Assembly: GCA_963675565.2 (NCBI GenBank)
Contig: CAXXYD010000004.1
Coordinates: 1,612,001 to 1,676,000, forward strand
Reading direction: 5' to 3'
Origin: JARRKU01 sp963675565
GTDB lineage: Bacteria; Desulfobacterota; Desulfobacteria; Desulfobacterales; Desulfosarcinaceae
Length of the DNA: 64,000 bases
Shown here: one piece after another, positions 27,138 through 35,495 of the stretch
How positions within the stretch are numbered: the first letter of the stretch is position 1
Layout of the letters: each line of letters starts with the position of its first letter
The notes under the pieces: model-generated
Told to the model about the DNA's origin: nothing
The model's input: only the letters and a program-made list of their open reading frames with translations
Database searches by the model: none
Program-made: the position numbers and the translations under genes

Positions 27138-28259
27138 TCAATTTGGGGGCGTCATCGCCGGATTATCGAGGGCGGCCGTCACGGAATTGGGGATATGTTC
27201 CAGCTTTTTGCGAAAAAGTTCAGGGTTGTCTCTATACCGTGCCATCGCCTCTGCAGGGCCCAGATCGGCAACCAAGTGAATACCCTGACCCAGATAGCGA
27301 TATTGGCTATGGTCTTGGCGGGCCGCAATGGTTGCATCCAGCTCTGATTCTGAGGCGTCATTGATCAAATGGGCCAACAGGGCAGGCATGATATGATGGA
27401 CAAGACCGCCGACCAGTGCCTCTTCTGTGGACATCCAGGCATCGACAATGTCTTTGATGGCCTTGCGTGTCATCACGGGCAACAGCTTGATCTGCCGCGC
27501 CATGGCTTTCTCCGTTGCGGGCCGCAAAAGGATGTGCAGCGTCTCTTCAACAGGAACAATGAATACGTTGAGCGGCTGCTCGGCGCTGTTCTGCCAGATG
27601 GTGTAAGGTTCCCTCACAAATTCCAGTTGTGCGCCTTCACCGATTTTCAGGTTGGAGGTGTAGGATCCGATAATGCCGCTGAACACACGATTGCTCAACT
27701 GGATTCGAATCCCCGAATGCCCGTCATCCGGGTTAAAAAAATGATATTCTTCAATGTATTCGTTGATGACATTATGCACCAGATAGACAGTGACGCCACT
27801 GGTTTCGGCCCTGGCCGTCTCCGCACCCCTGAAAGTCGTAATGCGGCCATAGGGATCCGGCATATCAATTTGTTTCAGCAAAAAATCCACAGCATCACGA
27901 CAGTACCGTTCAAAAAGGGTGGCGTAGGCCAGCCGTCTTTCCGGCACCAGTAAAAGCCGCTTGTAGGCGTTATCCAATTCCCATTGCAGCTTGTCGCCGG
28001 GCAATTCCGATTGAATGCGGTCCAAAAGAGGCGCATTGGTATTCAAGTAGGCAATATTTTCCTGATTGAGCCGGCGATCAACCGCCTTCTCCTCAATACC
28101 AAAGGCGACCAGCGGGGCCTCCAGGTCATCCAGGGCAATATAATCGAACAGCTTTGAATATTCGGCCGCCGTGTGGCCTGCATCCGCCCGGGAAAAGGAT
28201 AAAAAAGACAATAACCCGGCAAAAATAATATAAAATATCGAGTGCTGGAAACGTGTCAT
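27138..28259 (-). CDS. Exported protein of unknown function
   Basis: A 373-aa protein beginning with a signal peptide (MTRFQHSIFYIIFAGLLSFL, cut near SRADA-GH). The mature part is mixed alpha/beta with no motif I recognise and no cysteines forming a heme or zinc site. It ends in a helical, charged region (ATEKAMARQIKLLPVMTRKAIKDIV onward). The start at 28259 is preferred over a longer open frame because the signal peptide begins there, with GGGAG about 10 bases upstream. No clear operon partner. Confidence 0.6.
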   Translation of the reverse strand: MTRFQHSIFYIIFAGLLSFLSFSRADAGHTAAEYSKLFDYIALDDLEAPLVAFGIEEKAVDRRLNQENIAYLNTNAPLLDRIQSELPGDKLQWELDNAYKRLLLVPERRLAYATLFERYCRDAVDFLLKQIDMPDPYGRITTFRGAETARAETSGVTVYLVHNVINEYIEEYHFFNPDDGHSGIRIQLSNRVFSGIIGSYTSNLKIGEGAQLEFVREPYTIWQNSAEQPLNVFIVPVEETLHILLRPATEKAMARQIKLLPVMTRKAIKDIVDAWMSTEEALVGGLVHHIMPALLAHLINDASESELDATIAARQDHSQYRYLGQGIHLVADLGPAEAMARYRDNPELFRKKLEHIPNSVTAALDNPAMTPPN

Positions 28260-28795
28260 CGCCCCTATCTCCCAAATAAAGCCGGGCCTGTATTTCACGG
28301 GTGTTGAAATCAGCTTATCTTTACCCAGGTTTTGCAAAAACCGGGCCGGAAATCTCAAAGCCGTCCCGGGGCGACACAGATCAGGGGATGACCATTGAAA
28401 AATCTCAAAAAAATCTAACCTATTGCCATATTTGATGATTTTTTTCATCGGATTCAACGGAAAGGACCCGTTCGGCCCCCTATCATCGGGCAGGCCGAAG
28501 CAGAGAAACAAAACGCTGACGCGTTTTGCAAAATCATTGACGCAAATAGGCAGGGAAAAGCTATTGACCCAATGGATTGCTCTTGCTTCGGCCCATGGGT
28601 TGAAGCTAAGTTCACAATGCACTTCTGACCCTGCCGCCGATCCGGCAAGCTGCAAAAAACCGGGACCAGTGATTGTGTTTCAGGGACCAGGAGATGTCGT
28701 TGGCAAGTATTGTATTGGTTTTTGGCAGGATACTGCATGGATGATCGTGCAGCGGCATTCAATTTTTCCATTCAAGCAAGGCACTGAATCGGCTG
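28260..28795. other. Intergenic region without a supported gene
   Basis: A 536-base gap between divergent genes (the exported protein and murJ). Open frames here have no ribosome sites and no recognisable sequence. Small palindromes occur (for example AAACGCTGACGCGTTT near 28510), and the promoters of both genes must lie here. The sequence has the look of decayed DNA, but no parent gene could be named. Confidence 0.4.
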
Positions 28796-30373
28796 ATGGC
28801 TCGCAGCAAGTACAGAAAGATCGGCATCGCCACGGCAATCATGATGACCAGCATTTTTTTGAGCCGCCTTACCGGCATGGCCAGGGAAATGGTGCTGGCC
28901 TCGATAGCAGGAGCCGGAATCGGAGTCGATGCTTTCCGGGTGGCCTTTGTCCTGCCCGAAATCCTAAACCATATACTGGCCAGCGGTTTTCTTTCGGTAA
29001 CGTTTATCCCCATATTTTCGCGCTATGTGTTCAACAATGACGAACAGAACGGTTGGCGTGTATTTTCCATCATCATGACGACGTTCGGTGCGCTTCTTGT
29101 GATATTGATCCTGATCGCGATGCTATGGGCCCCGCAATTGGTCCCCTTGCTGGCCCCGGGCAGAAGCGATCCGGGTTTTATAGCGCTGGCCGTCAGGATG
29201 ACCCGTATTACCCTACCGGCACAACTGTTTTTCTTCGCCGGAGGCATGCTGATGGCAGTGCAATTCGCCAAAGAGCGCTTCCTGTTCCCGGCCATGGCCC
29301 CAATGATTTATAATTTGGGCATTATCGCCGGCGGCTGGATTCTGGCCCCCCACCTTGGCGTCGAAGGGTTCTGCTGGGGGGCCCTGGCGGGCGCCTTTAT
29401 GGGCAGCTTCGCTTTTCAATTGGTCGGTGCACTGCGCATCGGAATGCGATTCAAACCCTCTATTGACCTGCGCCATGCCGACCTGCGGCGTTATGTCGCG
29501 CTGACCCTGCCCTTGATGCTGGGGTTGACAATGGTGTTCTCCACCGAGATTTTTTCTAAATTTTTCGGTAGCTTCCTTCCGGCAGGGGCAATTGCCCGGG
29601 TGGAATATGCCATGCGTGTCATGCTGCTGCTGGTGGCCTTTTTCGGGCAGGCCGTGGGAGTGGCATCATATCCTTTCATGGCCCAACTGGCCGCACAGGA
29701 ACGCCTGGCGGAACTCAACCAGATCATGAACAAGGCATTGCGCTACCTGGCCCTGGTTTTCCCCGTATCCATCCTTTTCATGGTGCTGCGCCATGAAGTT
29801 GTATATGTGCTGTTTGAAAGAGGTCGATTTACGCCTCAAGACACCGCAATGACGGCCCTGGCGTTATGCGGCCTGCTGGTCGGTGCCGTTGGATTCGCAG
29901 CGCAAACAGTGGTCAATCGAGGCTTTTATGCAACCCAAAACACCCTGCTGCCGGCGGTCTACGGGACTGTTGCGGTAGCATTCAGCCTGCCCTTGTACTG
30001 GGTCGGGTTAAAAATGCTGGGCGTAGCCGGCCTGGGTCTGGCCATCTCCTTTTCGGCCATGATCCAAACCACGCTTCTTTTTTCAGTCTGGAATCGGCGC
30101 AGCAAGAATGAGGGCGCCATTAAGGTCTACCGCGCCTATCTGAACACCTTCCTGGCGGCACTCGTCATAGGCGCACTGCTCTGGTTGGTCCACCATCGGC
30201 TTGTGCAGGCGATCAGGCCTGCAACGCTGATGCAAAACTTGGCAGTGATCGGGATTGTCGCAACCCTCTTTGTGGCGGTAATTGCCCTGTGGGGGTATAT
30301 CTTCAAGGTTGAAGCAATACACTATCTGTTTGGCCGTACCGCATCCCGAATGGGTTTGAAAAGCGGCAACTGA
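28796..30373 (+). CDS. murJ: MurJ lipid II flippase
   Basis: Integral membrane flippase that moves lipid II for peptidoglycan synthesis. The 525-aa protein has about 14 hydrophobic helices. N-terminal family marks are SIFLSRLTGMAREMVLASIAGAG, DAFRVAFVLPEILNHILASGFLSVTFIPIFS, and the central RITLPAQLFFFAGGMLMAVQF. The ATG at 28796 has only a weak ribosome site. It converges with the AAA_26 kinase gene. Confidence 0.95.
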   Translation: MARSKYRKIGIATAIMMTSIFLSRLTGMAREMVLASIAGAGIGVDAFRVAFVLPEILNHILASGFLSVTFIPIFSRYVFNNDEQNGWRVFSIIMTTFGALLVILILIAMLWAPQLVPLLAPGRSDPGFIALAVRMTRITLPAQLFFFAGGMLMAVQFAKERFLFPAMAPMIYNLGIIAGGWILAPHLGVEGFCWGALAGAFMGSFAFQLVGALRIGMRFKPSIDLRHADLRRYVALTLPLMLGLTMVFSTEIFSKFFGSFLPAGAIARVEYAMRVMLLLVAFFGQAVGVASYPFMAQLAAQERLAELNQIMNKALRYLALVFPVSILFMVLRHEVVYVLFERGRFTPQDTAMTALALCGLLVGAVGFAAQTVVNRGFYATQNTLLPAVYGTVAVAFSLPLYWVGLKMLGVAGLGLAISFSAMIQTTLLFSVWNRRSKNEGAIKVYRAYLNTFLAALVIGALLWLVHHRLVQAIRPATLMQNLAVIGIVATLFVAVIALWGYIFKVEAIHYLFGRTASRMGLKSGN

Positions 30374-30432
30374 TCCATTGCGCGGCAGCAATGACCAGGA
30401 ACTGGACCTTACCACCACGGGCGGCGCATAGG

Positions 30433-31134
30433 CTATGCGGCCGACTGCACCCGCCCCATTACGCCGCCGATAATGGCTTCCACCGCGGCATCGATGCTCA
30501 TGTGCTGTGTATTGATCATCATGTCATAGTGAAGGGAATCACAAATATCGGCGTTGAATGATTGACGCACGAAGGCACGACGCCTGTTTTCACGCACCAG
30601 CACACGGCGCTTGGCCATGTCTCCCGGAACGCCGAAATAGTGGGCCACATTTTCAATGCGCAATTCAAGCGGTGCGATGACACGCACGGCGAAACGGTCC
30701 TTGGGGGGTATAATGAAGTTGGCACCCCGGCCCACGATCACACATCGGCCGTGTTTGCCAATGGTCCCAACCACTTTCATCAGGTGTTCCAGATAAATAT
30801 TGGGATGGATATACTGATCTTTGACAATGGAGGAAATAAAATCCTGAACGCCGGAAAGCCGCTCTTTTTCCAGAGACTCCACCACGGTATCGCTGATACG
30901 GGCGCTTTCAGCAATTTTATGTATGATATCCCGGTGGAAAAAATCAAACTCCAGTCGTTGGGCCACCTTCTCCGCAATGCGCCGACCGCAGCTGCCCGGT
31001 TCCATGCACAGCGTCACCACCGGAACCCTTACCTTTTTTTTCCTGGCATCTGAAGTGGTCATCTTCTGCCACTTTTCGATCTGTTTCTGGACAAACGCCT
31101 CAACAGACATCTCTTGGTGGTCGTTGAAATCCAT
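30433..31134 (-). CDS. Cytidylate kinase-like AAA_26 protein (paralog A)
   Basis: A 233-aa P-loop protein of the cytidylate-kinase-like family. After a charged N-terminal stretch (1-35), the core starts PVVTLCMEPGSCGRRIAEKVAQRL, where the P-loop keeps glycines but not the usual GKS/T lysine. Then come FFHRDIIHKIAE, CVIVGRGANFII and RVIAPLELRIENVA. It is clearly more distant from the two paralogs at 35496 and 43368 than they are from each other. AGGAGG lies 8 bases before the ATG. The substrate is unknown. Confidence 0.78.
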   Translation of the reverse strand: MDFNDHQEMSVEAFVQKQIEKWQKMTTSDARKKKVRVPVVTLCMEPGSCGRRIAEKVAQRLEFDFFHRDIIHKIAESARISDTVVESLEKERLSGVQDFISSIVKDQYIHPNIYLEHLMKVVGTIGKHGRCVIVGRGANFIIPPKDRFAVRVIAPLELRIENVAHYFGVPGDMAKRRVLVRENRRRAFVRQSFNADICDSLHYDMMINTQHMSIDAAVEAIIGGVMGRVQSAA

Positions 31135-31213
31135 CTAAACACCCTCCTGTAAAGCACTGCGGCAATTGGCGCATTAATACTTAATAGACCCGTGCGGGTC
31201 GAAAAAAAAGCTC

Positions 31214-31242
31214 TATCTACACCGCAAAATAGATAAAATCAA
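31214..31242 (-). promoter_or_regulatory. Possible promoter of AAA_26 paralog A
   Basis: On the minus strand: TTGATT (31242-31237), a 17-base spacer, and TAGATA (31219-31214), about 80 bases before the gene. It also lies just after the end of atpF. A palindrome GACCCGTGCGGGTC (31187-31200) sits inside the leader. Confidence 0.35.
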
Positions 31243-31277
31243 GGATAGACTTGACAATGGAATGGCCCGGTGAAAGG

Positions 31278-31922
31278 CTATTTTCCGGCTTCATCCATCC
31301 ATTGGTTCAGCAGGCGCTGCTGGTCCGCTTCCGTTATAGCCTGGGGCAGCTTGTCCAGCGCTTTTTGAAAAGCCGCGTCAATCAATTCGTTTTTAATGGC
31401 CATTGCAGTTTCATGAATGTGGTGGCCGATCCGTGTACGTGCAGCTGAAAGCATCAGGCGGCTCTCCTGCTGGGCCTCCCGGATCATGTTTTCCTTGCGC
31501 TTTTTTCCTTCGGAAACGATGCGATCCTGAATCAGCTCGAGGCGCTGTTTGCTGGCCGCCAATTGAATCTGGCCCTCCCGTATTTTTTCTTCGGCCTGCT
31601 GCTTCTGTGCTTCGAAACGCTGAAAGGCACTGGCTGTTTCGGCCCTTTTGTCCTTCAGGAAATTAATCACCGGTACCCGGGCATACTTGATGATGAGACC
31701 CGCCAGAATCGCAAAATTGACCCATCGCATGATGTAATCCCAGTCGGCGCGTGTGAAATTCTCTTTGAAGTAAGCTAGCAGACGCGACAGTGCAGTGTCA
31801 TATGCAGCAGCGGAACCGGCTGCAGCATCGGCAGCCCAGGCACTGCCGGACCACCATCCGATCAAGGCCAGCAGGGCCAGCAGGGCTGTTTTTTTCCACA
31901 GATTGGCGCTCATCGGCTTCAA
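31278..31922 (-). CDS. atpF: ATP synthase F0 subunit b
   Basis: Peripheral-stalk subunit b of F-type ATP synthase, 214 aa. It begins with a signal-like helix (TALLALLALIGWWSGSAWAAD, residues 12-32), then the membrane anchor (RWVNFAILAGLIIKYARVPVINFL, about 66-89) and a long charged coiled coil. The exported N-terminal extension is typical of Desulfobacterota b subunits. Start is TTG at 31922, behind AAGGAG and overlapping the b' stop (TTGA), so translation is coupled. Confidence 0.88.
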   Translation of the reverse strand: MKPMSANLWKKTALLALLALIGWWSGSAWAADAAAGSAAAYDTALSRLLAYFKENFTRADWDYIMRWVNFAILAGLIIKYARVPVINFLKDKRAETASAFQRFEAQKQQAEEKIREGQIQLAASKQRLELIQDRIVSEGKKRKENMIREAQQESRLMLSAARTRIGHHIHETAMAIKNELIDAAFQKALDKLPQAITEADQQRLLNQWMDEAGK

Positions 31923-32374
31923 TTCGTACTCCTTCGGTTCAATAGTGATGCAACCATGTGGTCTGCCAGCAATTCCGCCTCAGCTTTGATACGCTGACGG
32001 GCGGCGGCAATAGCGGCATCCGCTTCCTGCTGGGCAGCCGTGCGCAACTTGACGACCTCCTGTCGCGTCTTGGCCAGAACATCGGCAACCGAATGCTGCC
32101 CCGCATCGAGGATCTCCTCCCTGACTTTTACCGCCGCACGACGCGCTTCCGATTCCTGGCGCTCGATTTGCTGTGCCATCTCGTCAAATGCCTTTCCGGC
32201 AGCCTGGACATCCGACCGGACTTTCTTGACGAAATGCTCTCTTTCCACCATTATCCTGCGCAAAGGGCGTATCATTACGCGATTGAACAATACCATGAAG
32301 ATTAAAAAGGATATCAACTGAACCACCATGGTAGCGTTGATACTGATCAATGCGACATTCTGAACCACTTGCAT
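31919..32374 (-). CDS. atpF: ATP synthase F0 subunit b'
   Basis: A second, shorter b-type stalk subunit (151 aa). It has one N-terminal membrane helix (INATMVVQLISFLIFMVLFNRVM, about 12-34) and a coiled coil to the end. The INATMVVQL start is characteristic of b' subunits that pair with b. It sits between the single-hairpin c gene and b. The delta, alpha, gamma, beta and epsilon genes that often follow are not here. Confidence 0.88.
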   Translation of the reverse strand: MQVVQNVALISINATMVVQLISFLIFMVLFNRVMIRPLRRIMVEREHFVKKVRSDVQAAGKAFDEMAQQIERQESEARRAAVKVREEILDAGQHSVADVLAKTRQEVVKLRTAAQQEADAAIAAARQRIKAEAELLADHMVASLLNRRSTN

Positions 32375-32401
32375 GGCTGGGCCCTCTCACCACCAGAATC
32401 A

Positions 32402-32650
32402 TTAAACAACAAACAACAACAACAACGCGACCACCAAAGAGTAAATACCGGTGGATTCGGACACCGCCTGTCCCACCAGCATGGTGCGGGTCAACAGACC
32501 GGCCTCCTTGGAGTTCTTTCCTATGGCCTCGCATGCTTTAGCCGCCACCATTCCTTCACCGACACCCGGTCCTATGGCCCCGAGTCCCATGGAAATACCT
32601 GCGCCCAAAAAGGCCGCGGCCTTCACCAGATCAACACCTTCAATTGCCAT
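32402..32650 (-). CDS. atpE: ATP synthase F0 subunit c, single hairpin, Na+-type motif
   Basis: An 82-aa rotor proteolipid with two helices. The second helix carries E65-S66-T67 and Y70 (VSESTGIYSLV), the pattern of Na+-binding c subunits, and the first helix has E32 (GPGVGEG) where the classical Na+ type has Gln. Two carboxylates, at 32 and 65, match the variant described for Fusobacterium nucleatum. AAGGAG precedes the ATG. The fused four-hairpin c gene lies just upstream, so the cell has two kinds of rotor subunit. Confidence 0.92.
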   Translation of the reverse strand: MAIEGVDLVKAAAFLGAGISMGLGAIGPGVGEGMVAAKACEAIGKNSKEAGLLTRTMLVGQAVSESTGIYSLVVALLLLFVV

Positions 32651-32709
32651 TGTTTTCTCCTTTGATGAATTCGGTAATCAATATCCCAAATAAAAAAACC
32701 ATTGCTCAT

Positions 32710-33678
32710 TTATATGACAAAAATCAACACCAGGCTCACCACCATGGCATAAATGGCCGTCGACTGGGCCACCGCCTGACCCACCAGCATGATGCGCATC
32801 AAGTCGCCGGCGTGCTCGATATTGCGCGCCACCCAGCGCACGGCACCTTCGGCTGTCATGCCGTTTCCGATGCCCGGGCCAATGCCGCCGAAACCCATAC
32901 AGATGCCCGCGGAAAGCAACGCCATGGGAGCACTCCAATTGGTCGCCGCCGGAAATGATTTGAACATCAGTATAAAACTGACCAGCAGTCCAAAAATCGA
33001 AGGCGTTTGGGCCACGGCCTGCCCCACCAGCATGGTGGTGGTCACCTGGCCTGCAGACTTGGGCTGACGCGCGATGCTTTCACAACTCGCACCGGCAGCC
33101 AGTCCCCCGCCATAACCGGACCCGATGGCCGCCAGTCCGGTGCTCAAACCGGCACCTATAAGTGCCGCCCAGGTGGGCTGCAGCGGCTGAATGCTGAAAT
33201 CCATGAACATCAGCATCAGGGCCACCACCATTGAAAAAATGGCTGGCGTCTGGCTCACCGCAGAGCCGATCAGCATATTGGTGGTCAGCCGCGACCCTAC
33301 TGCCGGTTGCCTGGCAATCCCCAGGCAGGCCTGACCGCCGGGAAAACCGGACCCGAGGCCGGAGCCAATCGCCCCGAACCCCATGCTCACCCCCGCCCCG
33401 AACAGAGCGGCGGCCTTGATCTGGCCCATTCCGGGAGTGTCCACGAAAAGGAGAAGGATGGCGATGACCAGAGCAAAGATAGAGGCCGATTCCGCCACAG
33501 CCTGGCCCACCAACATGTTTTTGAAAAGATCGCCGGAGATTCGAGGATTTCGGGATACGGCGATATTAGCCTGCGCAGCAGTGTATCCCTCCCCGATGGC
33601 TGCTCCGATAGCGCCAAAACCGATACACAGCCCCGCACCCACATTTGCCGCCAGCTTTGTCAATGTTACTGGGTCCAA
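32710..33678 (-). CDS. Fused four-hairpin c-type rotor proteolipid
   Basis: A 322-aa protein made of four tandem c-subunit hairpins (about residues 1-80, 81-160, 161-241, 242-322), eight helices in all. The ion-binding Glu of the second helix is present only in hairpin 1 (E63, plus E30 in the first helix). It is Gln in the others (Q143, Q224, Q305), and the E30 position is S110, G191 and N272. So one site remains per eight helices. The start is taken as TTG at 33678, behind GAGGAG with 6 bases between; the frame also runs back to a TTG at 33702. It lies between subunit a and the single c. Confidence 0.9.
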   Translation of the reverse strand: MDPVTLTKLAANVGAGLCIGFGAIGAAIGEGYTAAQANIAVSRNPRISGDLFKNMLVGQAVAESASIFALVIAILLLFVDTPGMGQIKAAALFGAGVSMGFGAIGSGLGSGFPGGQACLGIARQPAVGSRLTTNMLIGSAVSQTPAIFSMVVALMLMFMDFSIQPLQPTWAALIGAGLSTGLAAIGSGYGGGLAAGASCESIARQPKSAGQVTTTMLVGQAVAQTPSIFGLLVSFILMFKSFPAATNWSAPMALLSAGICMGFGGIGPGIGNGMTAEGAVRWVARNIEHAGDLMRIMLVGQAVAQSTAIYAMVVSLVLIFVI

Positions 33679-33706
33679 ATTCAACTCCTCACTTATGCGC
33701 AATAAC

Positions 33707-34381
33707 CTATTTAATCTGTACCGAAATGTACACCACCGTCAGCATGGTAAACACAAAAGCCTGAATGGTGCCCACGAACAAGCCGAAAAAGGCATTCAAG
33801 AGAGGCGGCAGCAACAGGCTGTAAGTTAAATGGGAGACCACCAGGATAATGATCGATCCGCCCATGATATTGCCGAAAAGGCGGAATGAGATGGATACAA
33901 TTTTAGCCATTTCTCCGATCACGTTCAGTGGCATCATAAAAAACATGGGTTGAAAATATTCCCGGGAATATGCTTTGAATCCTTTGGATTTGATACCGGC
34001 GTAATGTGCCACCACAAAACCCATCAGTCCCAAAGCCAGGGGGGTGTTCAAATCCTTGGTGGGTTCCTCCAGATGCGGGATGATTCCCAGCCAGTTGGAA
34101 AGCAGCATGAACAGGAAAAGGGAACATATCATGGGCCCGTATTTTTCCGCCCCCTCACGGTCCAGTGCATCTTCCGTCAACTGATAGAACTGGCCGACGA
34201 TCATTTCCCCGACGATCTGAAACTTTTGGGGTACAAAGTCACGCTTGCGGGTGGTTAAAATGCCAAAGAAAAGCAAAAAACCAAAGACAATCCAGGTCAT
34301 TAAAATGGCTTCAAGATTAAAAACCAGGTTAAACCCGAACAACGACACTACCAACTGATGGACCTGCCCAAGATTTTCCAT
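33707..34381 (-). CDS. atpB: ATP synthase F0 subunit a
   Basis: Stator channel subunit, 224 aa with five to six helices. The essential Arg is in SISFRLFGNIMGG (near 166-178), and the helix after it (LFVGTIQAFVFTMLTVVYIS) is the usual ending. EEPTKDLNTPLAL in the middle is the family's conserved loop and helix. The ATG at 34381 has AAGGA about 13 bases upstream. It is directly followed by the fused c gene. Confidence 0.94.
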   Translation of the reverse strand: MENLGQVHQLVVSLFGFNLVFNLEAILMTWIVFGFLLFFGILTTRKRDFVPQKFQIVGEMIVGQFYQLTEDALDREGAEKYGPMICSLFLFMLLSNWLGIIPHLEEPTKDLNTPLALGLMGFVVAHYAGIKSKGFKAYSREYFQPMFFMMPLNVIGEMAKIVSISFRLFGNIMGGSIIILVVSHLTYSLLLPPLLNAFFGLFVGTIQAFVFTMLTVVYISVQIK

Positions 34382-34388
34382 TTTTAAA

Positions 34389-34784
34389 TCAAATCCTTGC
34401 AGAATTTCGCTGTTGAGACAACAGCTGGTCGATAATGATTATGGCCGGCACCGCAAACAAGCCGATGACGGTTGAAGCAATTGCAAATTGGGCATTCTTT
34501 GCGGCCAGAATCAACGGAACCGCCAGCAATGCAAAACGAAAGCAAATCGAAGCCAGGGAAATAAAAATCGACCTGGAACGGCTTTGCCCCAAGCGCATGG
34601 GCAAAAATATGGCCATCAGGAAAAAATTAAGAGCGCTGAACAAGGTCCCCAAGATCAACCCCTTCGCCAGGGCGGGATACCCGAGCAAAAGCAATACCGC
34701 ACCACCCGCCGCCGCCATGAATAAAACTAAGGTAATGTAACGCTTTGGAATCCGGTAAGCCGGGGCGCCGGGGCGTCCTGCCAT
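34389..34784 (-). CDS. atpI: ATP synthase subunit I (AtpI-like)
   Basis: A small four-helix membrane protein (131 aa from the ATG at 34784), with helices near YITLVLFMAAAGGAVLLLL, LILGTLFSALNFFLMAIFL, ICFRFALLAVPLIL and IASTVIGLFAVPAIIII. Such proteins help assemble the c ring or supply magnesium. The frame stays open to a GTG at 34913 inside atpZ, but that start has no ribosome site. The chosen ATG also has a poor one, so the start is uncertain. An AtpR role, as in N-type ATPases, is an alternative. Confidence 0.75.
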   Translation of the reverse strand: MAGRPGAPAYRIPKRYITLVLFMAAAGGAVLLLLGYPALAKGLILGTLFSALNFFLMAIFLPMRLGQSRSRSIFISLASICFRFALLAVPLILAAKNAQFAIASTVIGLFAVPAIIIIDQLLSQQRNSARI

Positions 34785-34842
34785 CTCCGGGCCATTACCC
34801 TCGTGTCGATAAGTGGGGGGCTTCAATTGGCCAATCAACTCA

Positions 34843-35106
34843 TCAGGGGGTGTCGCTGTCCTGTTTTTCACTATCCAGAGTCTCGATGATTTGCCGATAG
34901 GCGGTGACGGCACCGCCGATTACACCAAGAATGGTAAAAATCGTCACCATTAAACCCTTGGTGCCCAACCACAGATCCAGGTAGCGGCCAATGAAGAAGC
35001 AGAAAGCAATACAACCGACCATGGTGAGCCCCAGTTGAAATACAATCTGGAGATGGGCAGCCCAGTTTTTGTTCTGCTTAAAATCAAACACCATGCGGCG
35101 GATCAT
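34843..35106 (-). CDS. atpZ: AtpZ/AtpQ-like small F0 accessory protein
   Basis: An 87-aa protein with two helices (VFQLGLTMVGCIAFCFFIGRYLD and VTIFTILGVIGGAVTAYRQI), the AtpZ pattern found at the head of many F0 operons. The ATG at 35106 is a choice of convenience; an in-frame TTG at 35130 would add eight residues. No clear ribosome site decides between them. It opens the F0 cluster. Confidence 0.75.
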   Translation of the reverse strand: MIRRMVFDFKQNKNWAAHLQIVFQLGLTMVGCIAFCFFIGRYLDLWLGTKGLMVTIFTILGVIGGAVTAYRQIIETLDSEKQDSDTP

Positions 35107-35329
35107 ATCCCCGCTGCCATAATCTGGCAACGGTTAAATCTACTTCTTTTTGGCACACCCATAGGCCGTGTTCCGCGACCCGCAATGTCTTACCCGTTGC
35201 AGAGCCAATTCCAAACGACCGGCGGAAGGTTCGCTGAAGCTTCTGTCCGTCCTGCCGGTTTTAAGCCGCACACTCCCTAATGCGGTCTCTGGGCGTTGTC
35301 CGAGAATATACAATTGTTTAAGGAATTTG

Positions 35330-35358
35330 ACCCTACAAATGTTTTTACTGGCTGTCAA
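35330..35358 (-). promoter_or_regulatory. Likely promoter of the F0 cluster
   Basis: On the minus strand: TTGACA (35358-35353), a 17-base spacer, and TAGGGT (35335-35330). The -35 is perfect and the -10 weak. The leader to atpZ would be about 215 bases. The rest of the gap up to the kinase at 35496 has no gene. Confidence 0.45.
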
Positions 35359-35417
35359 GGAATGTAGTTATATATTTTTTACTAATAGCGTACAGGTTAT
35401 GAATTTCATTTTACAAC

Positions 35418-35446
35418 TTGACCTATCCTCGCTTTTTCATTACGGT
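35418..35446 (+). promoter_or_regulatory. Possible promoter of the AAA_26 kinase/NhaD block
   Basis: TTGACC (35418-35423), a 17-base spacer, and TACGGT (35441-35446), 50 bases before the kinase start. It diverges from the F0 promoter and both boxes are imperfect. Confidence 0.35.
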
Positions 35447-35495
35447 TATCCATGTCAGTGGCTGTCAACCGCAATCTAAAAGCAAGGAGACGCTT

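Noticed and set aside
28721..28737. Sigma-54 promoter TGGCAGGATACTGCAT before murJ
   Set aside because: The GG-to-GC spacing is one base short of the -24/-12 rule.
31187..31200. Hairpin GACCCGTGCGGGTC as terminator of the F0 cluster
   Set aside because: Read on the minus strand, the T-run comes before the hairpin, not after it.
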